A DNA stretch of 64,000 nt from 2-02-FULL-55-14 sp964473365 (GCA_964473365.1 CAYYOV010000005.1:1-64000), one strand, 5' to 3'. Shown: positions 38,030 to 45,762, numbered from the stretch's first letter. Made by a program: numbers and translations. Notes: generated from the sequence alone by a model not told the origin.

Positions 38030-38136
38030 CGATCTGACAATGGCCGCCGCAGTTCGTTGGGAAGAATCTGAGGCAACAGGATGTGATCGCATGGCAAGCA
38101 CGTCACTCGAGCATGGCTCTGGAGGATGCACGCAGA

Positions 38137-38490
38137 ATGCGCGTTCGACTTTTTGATCTGTGCCACGGCCGTTCCGGCGACAAAGGCGACACTGCGAACG
38201 TCGGCATCATCGCCCGAAAGCCGGAGTACTATCCGGTCATCCGCGATCACCTCACAGCTGATATTGTCAAAGCGCATTTCGGTGACCTGGTCCTCGGACA
38301 GGTGGAGCGATTCGAGCTGCCCAATCTGGGAGCCCTCAACTTTTTGTTGCATCAGGCACTCGGAGGCGGCGGTACTCGATCTCTGAAGAACGACGCGCAG
38401 GGCAAGACCCTGGCAGCGGCGCTCTTGCGGATGGAATTGGAGATCCCGGATTCCTCAGCTCCGCGAGAGCTCAAGACATCGTCACGCTGA
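38137..38490 (+). CDS. AtuA C-terminal-like (ferredoxin-fold) small protein
   Basis: 117 residues from ATG 38137, with earlier in-frame starts at 38113 and 38083. The signature LCHGRSGDKGDTANVGIIAR is the hallmark of the small domain that in some species is fused to the C-terminus of AtuA-like proteins; GALNFLLHQALGGG follows. Here it is a separate gene 107 bases after the AtuA-like gene. GGAGG lies about 11 bases before the chosen ATG. The pair likely acts together; the reaction is unknown. Confidence 0.75.
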   Translation: MRVRLFDLCHGRSGDKGDTANVGIIARKPEYYPVIRDHLTADIVKAHFGDLVLGQVERFELPNLGALNFLLHQALGGGGTRSLKNDAQGKTLAAALLRMELEIPDSSAPRELKTSSR

Positions 38491-38585
38491 GGTTCTGGCG
38501 GACCGAGCGTAGATAGCCTCATCGCATTTCCCTCCGCACGTGTTACGAATGATCGGCCCGAAGGGCCATTGGAACGATACGGCAC

Positions 38586-39689
38586 ATGCTTAGCGACCTG
38601 ACAGAACGATTGGATGAACACCGGCATCGGATCGAGGACTTGCGCGGATTTCTCGCTCTGGCCAAGCTACGCGACGAGCTCGCCGCTCTTGAAGCGAAAA
38701 CGACGACCCCGGAGTTTTGGAACGACAACGTTGCCGCGCAGAAGGTGATCTCCCAGGTCAACGAGCTGAAAGGTTGGATCGACGGCTGGCAGGGGCTCGA
38801 CAAGGCAGAACGCGACCTCCGGGAGCTGATCCATATGGCCGAGGAGGCCGGCGACGACTCGATGCGCGGTGATGTCGAGCATGAGCTGGAAGATCTGGAG
38901 CGACGGGTCGCCGAACTCGAGCTGCGGAACATGTTGCGCAGCCCGGATGATGAAAAGAATGCCTTGCTCACGATCCACTCCGGCGCTGGCGGGACGGAGG
39001 CGCAGGATTGGGCCGAGATGCTCCTTCGGATGTATACCCGATGGTGCGAGCGCAACGGCTACAAGGTCTCGCTCGCAGATCTGCAGGAGGGTGAAGGGGC
39101 CGGCATCAAGAGCGCGACCATGGAGGTCATCGGAAAGTACGCCTACGGATATCTGAAAGCGGAAAGCGGTGTGCATAGGCTGGTCCGGATCTCGCCGTAT
39201 GACGCCAACGCTCGACGACACACGTCGTTTGCCTCCGTCTACGTCTATCCCGAGCTCGAGGACGACGTCGAGATCGAGATCAATCCTGCGGACCTCAAGA
39301 TCGACACCTACCGGTCCGGGGGCAAAGGGGGACAGAACGTCAACAAGGTCGAAACGGCGGTTCGGATCACGCACGTACCGAGCGGCATTGTCGTGGCCTG
39401 TCAGCAGGAGCGGTCGCAGTTTCAGAACCGCGAACGTGCCATGAAGATGCTGAAGTCGCGCCTCTACCAACAGCGTCGGGAAGAGGAGGAGGCACGCCTC
39501 GCATCGATCGAAAGCACGAAAAAGAAGATCGAGTGGGGGAGCCAGATCCGGTCGTACACGTTCCAGCCATACCAGCTGGTCAAAGACCACCGGACGAACA
39601 CTGAGACGGGCGACGTGCAGGCGGTGATGGACGGATCGATCGATGTCTTCATCAAAAGTTACCTGATGGATTCTGCGGTCCAGAAATGA
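38586..39689 (+). CDS. prfB: Peptide chain release factor 2, no programmed frameshift
   Basis: 367 residues in one open frame. The catalytic GGQ is at residues 248-250 (SGGKGGQNVNK). The stop-codon recognition tripeptide is SPY at 203-205, a natural variant of SPF. The segment where most prfB genes have the in-frame TGA and +1 shift (after LRGYL) reads LRGFLALAK at residues 19-27 with no stop and no shift in frame. RF2 reads UGA and UAA. The 95 bases upstream hold a short GGCCC-GAA-GGGCC hairpin (38555-38567) of doubtful meaning. It overlaps the next gene by four bases. Confidence 0.95.
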   Translation: MLSDLTERLDEHRHRIEDLRGFLALAKLRDELAALEAKTTTPEFWNDNVAAQKVISQVNELKGWIDGWQGLDKAERDLRELIHMAEEAGDDSMRGDVEHELEDLERRVAELELRNMLRSPDDEKNALLTIHSGAGGTEAQDWAEMLLRMYTRWCERNGYKVSLADLQEGEGAGIKSATMEVIGKYAYGYLKAESGVHRLVRISPYDANARRHTSFASVYVYPELEDDVEIEINPADLKIDTYRSGGKGGQNVNKVETAVRITHVPSGIVVACQQERSQFQNRERAMKMLKSRLYQQRREEEEARLASIESTKKKIEWGSQIRSYTFQPYQLVKDHRTNTETGDVQAVMDGSIDVFIKSYLMDSAVQK

Positions 39690-40933
39690 GTCCAACTCCC
39701 CGACGTCGGCGAAATCGGGTCCACCGCTGGATCGCTCTCCGCCATCTCACCTCCCGCAGCAACCGCGGCTTCCTGTCGTTCATCACGCTCATCGCCATGG
39801 CGGGTGTCACGCTCGGCGTGGCGTCCCTCATCATCACCCTCTCGATCCTGAACGGCTTTGAGACCACGATCCATCGGAACGTTGTCGCCTTCACGGCCCA
39901 TCTACAGCTCTTCGCATTCCAGAATCAACTTCTTCCCGACCCGGAGGGGACGATCCGCGCGGTCACGGAACGGTATCCCGAGGTTTCCGCGATGGCTCCG
40001 TATGTGACCAGGGAGGGAATGGCACGTTCGGACCATGACGTTGACGGGGTCTTGATCAAGGGGGTCGATCCCACGAACGATATCTCGGCTGCTCGCACGC
40101 GGCTCGTCGAAGGTGCGTATGACCTGGCCGAGCGAGACTCCGGACTCCAATCGGTCATCATCGGCAAGCGGCTGGCCGAGAAGTTACGCGCGTCGGTCGG
40201 CGACCGCATCCTGTTGTATGCGCTCGGCGGCTCGACGATCTCGATCGGACAGACACGGATCCTGCAGGTGATCGTCCGGGGGATCTACGAGACCGGCATG
40301 GCGGACTACGACGGGTCCGTCGTGTATATCGATCTGCGCAATGCTCAGCGATTGTTCCAGATCGGCCGCACCGTGTCGGGCTTCGATGTGCTCGTGACCG
40401 ACCTGTCCGTCGTCGAGACGCTGGCGCGGGAGGTTCCGGAATTCTTAGGGTATCCGTACTACGCACGGACGATGTATCAACAATACCGGAATCTGTTCAC
40501 CTGGGTCCAGCTGCAGAAGAAGCCTATCCCGGTGATCCTGGGACTCATCATCATTGTCGCGACGGTCAACATCATCGGAACATTGTTGATGATGGTGATG
40601 GAGAAGGCGCGTGAGATCGGGACGCTTCGGACGTTGGGGATGTCGCGCAAGATGATCGTGCGGATCTTCCAATGGAAGGGAATGATCATCGGCATCGTCG
40701 GCACCGTGCTGGGCAATGTGATCGCATACGGGCTGTGCTGGGTTGAATTGACGTATCGGCTCTTTCCGCTCCCGTCCGGTGTCTATTTCATGACGCACGT
40801 CCCGATCCAGATGTCTGTCTGGGATTTTGCGCTGGTGAGCGGCCTGTCGCTGGGGATGTGCTACGTGGCGTCGGTCTTTCCAGCACGCATCGCCGCCTCA
40901 CTGGACCCGTTGCGCACCCTTCGGTTCTCCTGA
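39686..40933 (+). CDS. LolC/LolE-type ABC transporter permease
   Basis: 415 residues with the FtsX/LolCE layout: one N-terminal membrane helix (GFLSFITLIAMAGVTLGVAS), a large periplasmic domain, and three C-terminal helices (VILGLIIIVATVNIIGTLLM and following). MVMEKAREIGTLRTLGMS is the coupling-helix region typical of LolC/E. With the next two genes it forms a LolCDE-type complex that releases lipoproteins from the inner membrane for outer-membrane transport. It overlaps prfB by four bases and the second permease by one. Confidence 0.85.
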   Translation: MSPTPRRRRNRVHRWIALRHLTSRSNRGFLSFITLIAMAGVTLGVASLIITLSILNGFETTIHRNVVAFTAHLQLFAFQNQLLPDPEGTIRAVTERYPEVSAMAPYVTREGMARSDHDVDGVLIKGVDPTNDISAARTRLVEGAYDLAERDSGLQSVIIGKRLAEKLRASVGDRILLYALGGSTISIGQTRILQVIVRGIYETGMADYDGSVVYIDLRNAQRLFQIGRTVSGFDVLVTDLSVVETLAREVPEFLGYPYYARTMYQQYRNLFTWVQLQKKPIPVILGLIIIVATVNIIGTLLMMVMEKAREIGTLRTLGMSRKMIVRIFQWKGMIIGIVGTVLGNVIAYGLCWVELTYRLFPLPSGVYFMTHVPIQMSVWDFALVSGLSLGMCYVASVFPARIAASLDPLRTLRFS

Positions 40934-42159
40934 TGCGCTACGAGACCTTTATAGCGCTTCGGTATCTCCGGTCGCGACGGACCTTCGGGTTCGTGACGTT
41001 GATCTCGGTCATCTCGGTCGCTGGGATCACGATCGGCGTGGCGGCGCTCATCATTGTCCTGTCGGTCTTTAACGGGTTCAGCGGACTCGTAACGACCATC
41101 CTCACGTCGTTCGATCCGCATGTCCGTATCGAACGACCGGAACGATCGACGGCGGCTTCATATGGTCCCATCCTGACGGCCTTGCCTGAGTTCGCCGAGG
41201 TCCGCGGCGCATCGCAATTCGTCGGCGGCAAAGCGCTCGTGATCATGCGGAACGCGACCCGTGTCGTGAACGTCAAAGGTGTCGATCCGGCAACTGTTGA
41301 CAGTGTCTCGGGGCTCAAAGACAAGATCGTCCTGGGCGAGCCCTTGCAGTCGAAACCGGGGGTCCCGGGGATCATCCTGGGAATGACGCTCGCCGATCGG
41401 TTGGGAGCCGTCGTCGGTGACACGCTGGCTATTGTGAGCCCGGCAGCGGCCATGCCTGCGATCGCTCAACTCGGGATGCCGCTCATCCGCAGGTTCGTCG
41501 TGCAGGCGTTGTATGAGTCGAACAACAAAGACTATGATTCCTTCTATGCGTTCGTCACGCTGGCGAGCGCACAAGACCTCCTGCGGACGGGCGAGTTGAT
41601 CGACGGCATTGACCTTCGGTTGTCGTCGATCTCGGAAGCGGGACGGCTGAAGAACCAGCTGGAGGAACGGTTCGGGTCGAGCATCCGGGTGTTGACATGG
41701 TATGACCTGCATCGCGAATTGTACTCGGTGATGCAGATCGAGCGTTGGGCGGCGTATGTGATCCTGTCGCTCATCATCGCCGTGGCGTCATTCAACCTGC
41801 TGGGTTCGCTCACGATGACGGTGATCGAAAAGACGCGGGATGTGGGCATCCTCAAGACAATGGGGGCAAGCGCCACAAGCGTATCCAGGATCTTTCTCGG
41901 ACAGGGGATCATGGTCGGCGTGGTCGGAACGGTCCTCGGCACGGGACTGGGCCTGCTCGTCGTCTGGATGCAGGAGCAGTATCATCTCTTCCCGCTCGAC
42001 CCGACGGTCTACATCATCAGTGCTCTGCCGGTCGAGGTCCGATGGACCGACATCCTTGTGGTCGCACTGGCGGCGATCGGCCTCTCGGCATTGGCCGCTC
42101 GATCCCCCGCCAGGCGTGCGGCACGTCTTATTCCTGTGGAGGCCATTCGATGGGAGTGA
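40933..42159 (+). CDS. LolC/LolE-type ABC transporter permease, second subunit
   Basis: 408 residues from ATG 40933 (TGATG overlap). Same topology as the preceding gene: helix near residues 20-45 (ISVISVAGITIGVAALIIV), periplasmic domain, then AAYVILSLIIAVASFNLLGS and two more helices, with TVIEKTRDVGILKTMGAS as the coupling region. The two permeases are clearly paralogues, which fits LolC plus LolE rather than a homodimeric LolF. It overlaps the ATPase gene by ten bases. Confidence 0.85.
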   Translation: MRYETFIALRYLRSRRTFGFVTLISVISVAGITIGVAALIIVLSVFNGFSGLVTTILTSFDPHVRIERPERSTAASYGPILTALPEFAEVRGASQFVGGKALVIMRNATRVVNVKGVDPATVDSVSGLKDKIVLGEPLQSKPGVPGIILGMTLADRLGAVVGDTLAIVSPAAAMPAIAQLGMPLIRRFVVQALYESNNKDYDSFYAFVTLASAQDLLRTGELIDGIDLRLSSISEAGRLKNQLEERFGSSIRVLTWYDLHRELYSVMQIERWAAYVILSLIIAVASFNLLGSLTMTVIEKTRDVGILKTMGASATSVSRIFLGQGIMVGVVGTVLGTGLGLLVVWMQEQYHLFPLDPTVYIISALPVEVRWTDILVVALAAIGLSALAARSPARRAARLIPVEAIRWE

Positions 42160-42851
42160 CGCGGCGTCAGGTCCTCGTTCGGACCGAGAATCTCTGGAAG
42201 GAATACCGCACCGGGAAGGACCAGACACTTCAGGTCCTGCGCGGGGTGGAACTTGAAGTGAAGGCAGGGGAGATCGTCGCGATCGTCGGTCCTTCGGGCT
42301 CGGGCAAAAGCACGCTCCTCCATCTCCTTGGCGGGCTTGATCGCCCAACGCTGGGGCGCGTCTTTCTGAGCGAGAGGGATGTGTTCGCGATCCCGGAAGA
42401 GGACCTTGTGGCCTTTCGGAACACATCGCTCGGATTCGTCTTTCAATTCCATCATCTCCTGCCGGAATTCTCCGCGTTGGAGAATGTCTGCATGCCTTCG
42501 CTGATCGCCGGGAACGCCATGTCGAGCGCACGCATCCGCGCCGAGCGGCTGCTCACGGACGTCGGGCTTGAAGCCAGATTTCATCATCCGCCGTCGGAGT
42601 TGTCCGGGGGAGAGCAGCAACGCGTCGCCGTGGCGAGAGCGCTGATGAACGAGCCGGAACTCGTGCTCGCCGACGAGCCCTCCGGAAATCTCGACGAGGA
42701 CAACGGGTCCCAGCTCCACCGGCTCTTGTTCAAGTTGTCCCGCGACCATGGGTTGACGATCGTCGTCGCAACGCACAACCAGGACCTGATGAAGAAAGCC
42801 GATCGGGTGATGCGGCTGCATGACGGCAAGCTTGTCCAGGCGCGACACTAG
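42150..42851 (+). CDS. lolD: Lipoprotein-releasing ABC transporter ATPase LolD
   Basis: 233 residues from ATG 42150. Walker A GPSGSGKST at residues 47-55, Q-loop VFQFHHLLPEF (the FHHLLPEF form is typical of LolD), signature LSGGEQQR, Walker B LVLADEPSGNLD and H-loop ATHN. It energises the two upstream permeases. In 42852-42911 I see no gene; the next promoter begins at 42912. Confidence 0.92.
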   Translation: MGVTRRQVLVRTENLWKEYRTGKDQTLQVLRGVELEVKAGEIVAIVGPSGSGKSTLLHLLGGLDRPTLGRVFLSERDVFAIPEEDLVAFRNTSLGFVFQFHHLLPEFSALENVCMPSLIAGNAMSSARIRAERLLTDVGLEARFHHPPSELSGGEQQRVAVARALMNEPELVLADEPSGNLDEDNGSQLHRLLFKLSRDHGLTIVVATHNQDLMKKADRVMRLHDGKLVQARH

Positions 42852-42911
42852 AGTTCCATCGATCGTGGGGGGAGGTCCCAAGCGAAGACCGCATGTGAGC
42901 CGCCACCTCGC

Positions 42912-42942
42912 TTGACAACGCACTGAATTCGCGGTACCTTTG
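42912..42942 (+). promoter_or_regulatory. Promoter for the DUF3098 gene
   Basis: TTGACA at 42912-42917, 17 bases, TACCTTTG at 42935-42942: the best match in the window to both the general -35 box and the Bacteroidota -7 box. The start codon is 40 bases on. Confidence 0.7.
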
Positions 42943-42982
42943 TTGGTCGGATCGTACACATTTGACATCTTTCTACGAACTC

Positions 42983-43255
42983 ATGGCCAAATCCGAACAG
43001 CGCCCTACCACTCGAAAACGTCAAGCTCCAGAAGCATTGCCGTTCACGCGTGTGAACTACCAGATCATGATCGGCGGGTTGGTGCTGATCCTCGCCGGCT
43101 ACGTGGCGCTTTCCCAGGAACCCTGGGATGGGTTCATGCCGCTCGTTGTGGCCCCGATCCTGTTGCTCCTTGGCTACGTTGTGGTGATCCCGTTCGGCAT
43201 CCTGTATCGTTCGAAGAAGGAAGAAGCGGCGGTCGAGACGGTCGAGCAAGCCTGA
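42983..43255 (+). CDS. DUF3098 family membrane protein
   Basis: 90 residues from ATG 42983. Two membrane helices (YQIMIGGLVLILAGYVALS and VVAPILLLLGYVVVIPFGI) joined by a short loop, with a charged N-terminus and an acidic end. The pattern FTRVNYQIMIGGLVLILAG and VVAPILLLLGYVV matches the DUF3098 family of Bacteroidota, often found near ftsX-like genes; here the LolCDE cluster is just upstream. Function unknown. It has its own promoter. Confidence 0.75.
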   Translation: MAKSEQRPTTRKRQAPEALPFTRVNYQIMIGGLVLILAGYVALSQEPWDGFMPLVVAPILLLLGYVVVIPFGILYRSKKEEAAVETVEQA

Positions 43256-43258
43256 CCG

Positions 43259-43289
43259 TTGGAAGTCGGGTCATTTCTGTGTACTTTAC
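43259..43289 (+). promoter_or_regulatory. Promoter for tRNA-Lys
   Basis: TTGGAA at 43259-43264, 17 bases, TACTTTAC at 43282-43289; the tRNA begins 17 bases later. The hexamer and spacing are the same as for tRNA-Arg. Confidence 0.65.
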
Positions 43290-43306
43290 CCTCCAGTTGT
43301 CATGGA

Positions 43307-43381
43307 GGGCGCGTAGCTCAGGGGTAGAGCATCTGCCTTTTAAGCAGAGGGTCGCTGGTTCGAGCCCAGCCGCGCTCACCA
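43307..43381 (+). tRNA. tRNA-Lys (anticodon TTT), CCA encoded
   Basis: Acceptor GGGCGCG/CGCGCTC with one G-T pair, anticodon arm TCTGC/GCAGA with loop CTTTTAA, T arm GCTGG-TTCGAGC-CCAGC. Anticodon TTT reads AAA and AAG. Mature gene body 43307-43378 is followed directly by CCA at 43379-43381 in the DNA, unlike the other two tRNAs here. Confidence 0.96.
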
Positions 43382-43383
43382 AG

Positions 43384-43474
43384 GTAGAGTGTAGAAGGTA
43401 GAAGGTAGAAGGCGGAGGGAGCAGTTGAGAGGCGTGCGCTGTATTCAACTTCTAACCTCTCACCTCTAACTTCT
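43384..43474. repeat. Inverted pair of heptanucleotide repeat tracts between tRNA genes
   Basis: Left tract 43384-43418: GTAGAGT, GTAGAAG three times, then GCGGAGG. Right tract 43447-43474: AACTTCT, AACCTCT, CACCTCT, AACTTCT, which is the same 7-base period on the other strand (AGAAGTT). The two tracts can pair imperfectly into one long hairpin. It fills most of the 103 bases between tRNA-Lys and tRNA-Leu. Too short and too irregular for CRISPR. Confidence 0.8.
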
Positions 43475-43484
43475 AATTTGTTCT

Positions 43485-43567
43485 GCGGGAGTGGTGGAAT
43501 TGGCAGACACACCATCTTGAGGGGGTGGCGCTCACAAGGCATGCGGGTTCAAGTCCCGCCTCCCGCA
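43485..43567 (+). tRNA. tRNA-Leu (anticodon GAG)
   Basis: Class II tRNA with acceptor GCGGGAG/CTCCCGC, anticodon arm CCATC/GGTGG with loop TTGAGGG, a long variable arm (about CGCTCACAAGGCAT) and T arm GCGGG-TTCAAGT-CCCGC. Anticodon GAG reads CUC and CUU. CCA is not encoded. It is probably transcribed with tRNA-Lys and ends before the terminator at 43652. Confidence 0.95.
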
Positions 43568-43651
43568 CGCGCTCGCCAGCCGGAGACGCAAGGTTCGTCG
43601 CGATACGCGGCGAATCCCTTGTGACAGGCGCAGGCAGGCATCAACAACCAA

Positions 43652-43683
43652 GAGGGACGGCGATCTTCGTCGTCCCTCGTTTC
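43652..43683 (+). terminator. Terminator after the tRNA-Lys/tRNA-Leu unit
   Basis: Twelve-pair stem, GAGGGACGGCGA (43652-43663) and TCGTCGTCCCTC (43667-43678) with one G-T pair and a TCT loop, then GTTTC. Confidence 0.75.
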
Positions 43684-43694
43684 ATTTCCAGACC

Positions 43695-44294
43695 ATGGCC
43701 GCACGATCAACACACGCACATCGATTTGCATGGTATCTCCGGATCGCCGTCGATCTGACAATCGGGCGCCGAGAACGGGCCTCGGCGACGATGCGCCGAG
43801 CACTGGCCTCTCGTGAAGTACGGGTGGCGGATCTCGCAGAACTGATCCTGCATCTTGGGTTGCTCTGCGGCGTCCCTGCAACGCTCGACGGGATGGAGCG
43901 TCTGCAACGGGTGGCGGGTCGGCTACCTCTCCGAAGAGATCAACCGTCGATCACACGCGGACGTCGCGCATTCCAGGCTGTCTATGGCAGTCAGTCACGG
44001 GAGGTATTGGCACGCCTCAGGGCATTGGACCCGTTCCTCGAGCGATGGGTCCTGCGCGACGCATATGGGACCATCTTCTCTCGTCACGGGCTGGATCTTC
44101 GCGAACGGACCCTCTTAACAGGCATCGTCCTGGCGATCCAGGGTCTCGATCGTCAGAGTGCGTCGCACATCCGCGCGACCCTCAGACGTGGCCTACTGCC
44201 GTCCGATGTGCGACGATGGATCGGTCGAGCAGAGCGACGAGCCTCGCAACAGCTTCCCAACGCCAGACATTCGCTTGATCGATTCATGCGGTGA
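43695..44294 (+). CDS. Carboxymuconolactone-decarboxylase-like protein without CxxC
   Basis: 199 residues. The segment DLAELILHLGLLCGVPATLD resembles the core helix of the carboxymuconolactone decarboxylase/AhpD fold, and GLDLRERTLLTGIVLAIQGL looks like a second copy, so the protein may be a two-domain member. The CxxC redox pair of AhpD is missing; only one Cys (Cys58) is in the core helix. Arginine-rich throughout. It starts just after the tRNA terminator and before acyP. Fold likely, function unknown. Confidence 0.55.
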   Translation: MAARSTHAHRFAWYLRIAVDLTIGRRERASATMRRALASREVRVADLAELILHLGLLCGVPATLDGMERLQRVAGRLPLRRDQPSITRGRRAFQAVYGSQSREVLARLRALDPFLERWVLRDAYGTIFSRHGLDLRERTLLTGIVLAIQGLDRQSASHIRATLRRGLLPSDVRRWIGRAERRASQQLPNARHSLDRFMR

Positions 44295-44301
44295 GTGTTC
44301 G

Positions 44302-44332
44302 TTGCATTTCACTCCCTCCGTTGGTATGTTGA
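44302..44332 (+). promoter_or_regulatory. Promoter for acyP
   Basis: TTGCAT at 44302-44307, 17 bases, TATGTTGA at 44325-44332. The ATG of acyP is only six bases beyond, so the transcript would have almost no leader. Confidence 0.55.
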
Positions 44333-44338
44333 TGCGCC

Positions 44339-44611
44339 ATGCCAGAACGCGTTCATGTCGTCGTGACCGGCCTCGTTCAAGGGGTCGGTTTTCGGTATTT
44401 TGTGCAGGCCCGAGCCCTGAAACACGGCGTGGGAGGCTGGGTGCGGAATTCCGACGACGGCTCCGTTGAGGTGCTTGCGGAAGGGGAAGCGGACGCCATC
44501 GACGCCTTCGTCGACGCGCTCCGCGTCGGCCCACGAGCTGCGCATGTCACCGATCTCCGGATCGAGCGGACCTTGATCTCAAGCGTTTCCACCGGCTTTG
44601 ACATTCGGTGA
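44339..44611 (+). CDS. acyP: Acylphosphatase
   Basis: 90 residues, standard size. It hydrolyses carboxyl-phosphate bonds. Catalytic Arg19 is in GLVQGVGFRYF and Asn37 in GWVRNSDDGSVE. The promoter at 44302-44332 sits directly against the ATG, pointing to a leaderless message. It is followed six bases later by ispF. Confidence 0.95.
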   Translation: MPERVHVVVTGLVQGVGFRYFVQARALKHGVGGWVRNSDDGSVEVLAEGEADAIDAFVDALRVGPRAAHVTDLRIERTLISSVSTGFDIR

Positions 44612-44617
44612 CCCATC

Positions 44618-45127
44618 ATGTCTACGCGTCGACGCACACCCACCGCTCCATTCCGCATTGGATTCGGCTACGATATTCACCAACTGGCCCCTGGAAAGGG
44701 GATGGTCCTCGGCGGCGTCCGGATCAAGAGCGCCAAGCGGTTGGTAGGACACTCGGATGCCGACGTCCTCCTGCACGCGATCTGTGATGCACTTCTGGGT
44801 GCAGCGGCGCTCGGAGACATCGGAAAGCACTTTCCCAACACGGATCGGCGGTTTCGCGGTATATCGAGCCTCCGCTTGCTCGAAGCGACCAGAAAGGTCG
44901 TTGTCGCAGCGGGATGGTCCGTCGTCAATGTCGATGCGACGGTCATCCTCGAGCGGCCGAAGATCGGTCCGCACACTCCGGCGATGCAACGGCGGATCGG
45001 ATCGACGCTCGGGGTCGCTCCATCAGCTGTCTCCATCAAGGCAACAACCAATGAAACGCTTGGTCCTGTCGGTCGTGGCGAAGGCTGCGCCGCAATGGCA
45101 GTTGCCCTCCTTGTGAGACACGAATAG
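44618..45127 (+). CDS. ispF: 2-C-methyl-D-erythritol 2,4-cyclodiphosphate synthase
   Basis: 169 residues. Fifth step of the MEP isoprenoid pathway. The zinc ligands are in GFGYDIHQL and HSDADVLLHAICDALLGA; DIGKHFPNTD and KATTNETLGPVGRGEG are also conserved. Monofunctional, not fused to IspD. Its stop overlaps the next GTG by one base. Confidence 0.96.
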   Translation: MSTRRRTPTAPFRIGFGYDIHQLAPGKGMVLGGVRIKSAKRLVGHSDADVLLHAICDALLGAAALGDIGKHFPNTDRRFRGISSLRLLEATRKVVVAAGWSVVNVDATVILERPKIGPHTPAMQRRIGSTLGVAPSAVSIKATTNETLGPVGRGEGCAAMAVALLVRHE

Positions 45128-45762
45128 TGGAATCGATCATATCATATTTGGCCGGGCTGGATCCATGGGCGGTCTATATGGTCGTGGGCGGGATCGCATT
45201 CATTGAGAATATCTTTCCCCCGTTCCCAAGCGACGTTCTCGTGGTCGCGGCCGGTTCGCTGGCGGCGGTCGGACGGGTCGACGGGTGGGTGCTGATCGTC
45301 TCGACGACCGTGGGGAGCACCGCCGGATTCATGGTCATGTATGCCATCGGTCGATGGATCGGCGGGCACGTCCTTGAATCGGGAAAGGTCCGATTCCTCC
45401 CACCCGATCAGGTGAAGAAGGTGGAGGGATGGTTCCAACGCTATGGCTACGGCGTCGTGGTCGCCAACCGTTTTCTGGCGGGCACCCGGGCCGTTGTGTC
45501 GTTCTTCGCCGGGATGTCGCGTCTTCCCATCGCGACCAGCGTCATCCTGTCGTTCCTTAGCGCACTCGTGTGGAATTTCATTCTCGTTCAGGCGGGCCTG
45601 GCGCTCGGGGAGAATTGGGAACGCATCATCTTCTACCTTGACGCATACGGGAAGACCGTAACGTCCATCGTCGTCGTGCTTGCGGTGGGATACATTGCCT
45701 ACCGAGCATTCGGATCTCGCACGCGCAACGGTTCGGGGAAGCCTGAAGGACCCGTGGAATGA
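45127..45762 (+). CDS. DedA-family membrane protein
   Basis: 211 residues, GTG start (TAGTG overlap with ispF). Membrane segments with the DedA signatures ENIFPPFPSDVLVVAAGSLA near the start, and RFLAGTRAVVSFFAGMSRLP in the middle. DedA proteins act as lipid (undecaprenyl phosphate or phospholipid) flippases or scramblases. Its position beside a PAP2 phosphatase, which could make undecaprenyl phosphate from the diphosphate, fits a role in lipid-carrier recycling; that link is inference. Confidence 0.88.
   Translation: MESIISYLAGLDPWAVYMVVGGIAFIENIFPPFPSDVLVVAAGSLAAVGRVDGWVLIVSTTVGSTAGFMVMYAIGRWIGGHVLESGKVRFLPPDQVKKVEGWFQRYGYGVVVANRFLAGTRAVVSFFAGMSRLPIATSVILSFLSALVWNFILVQAGLALGENWERIIFYLDAYGKTVTSIVVVLAVGYIAYRAFGSRTRNGSGKPEGPVE

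Noticed and set aside
38555..38567. GGCCC-GAA-GGGCC hairpin before prfB as terminator or leader control
   Set aside because: Five pairs without a T tract; could be chance in GC-rich DNA.
43384..43474. Possible CRISPR array
   Set aside because: The repeats are 7 bases with no spacers, are inverted rather than direct across the gap, and no cas gene is in the window.
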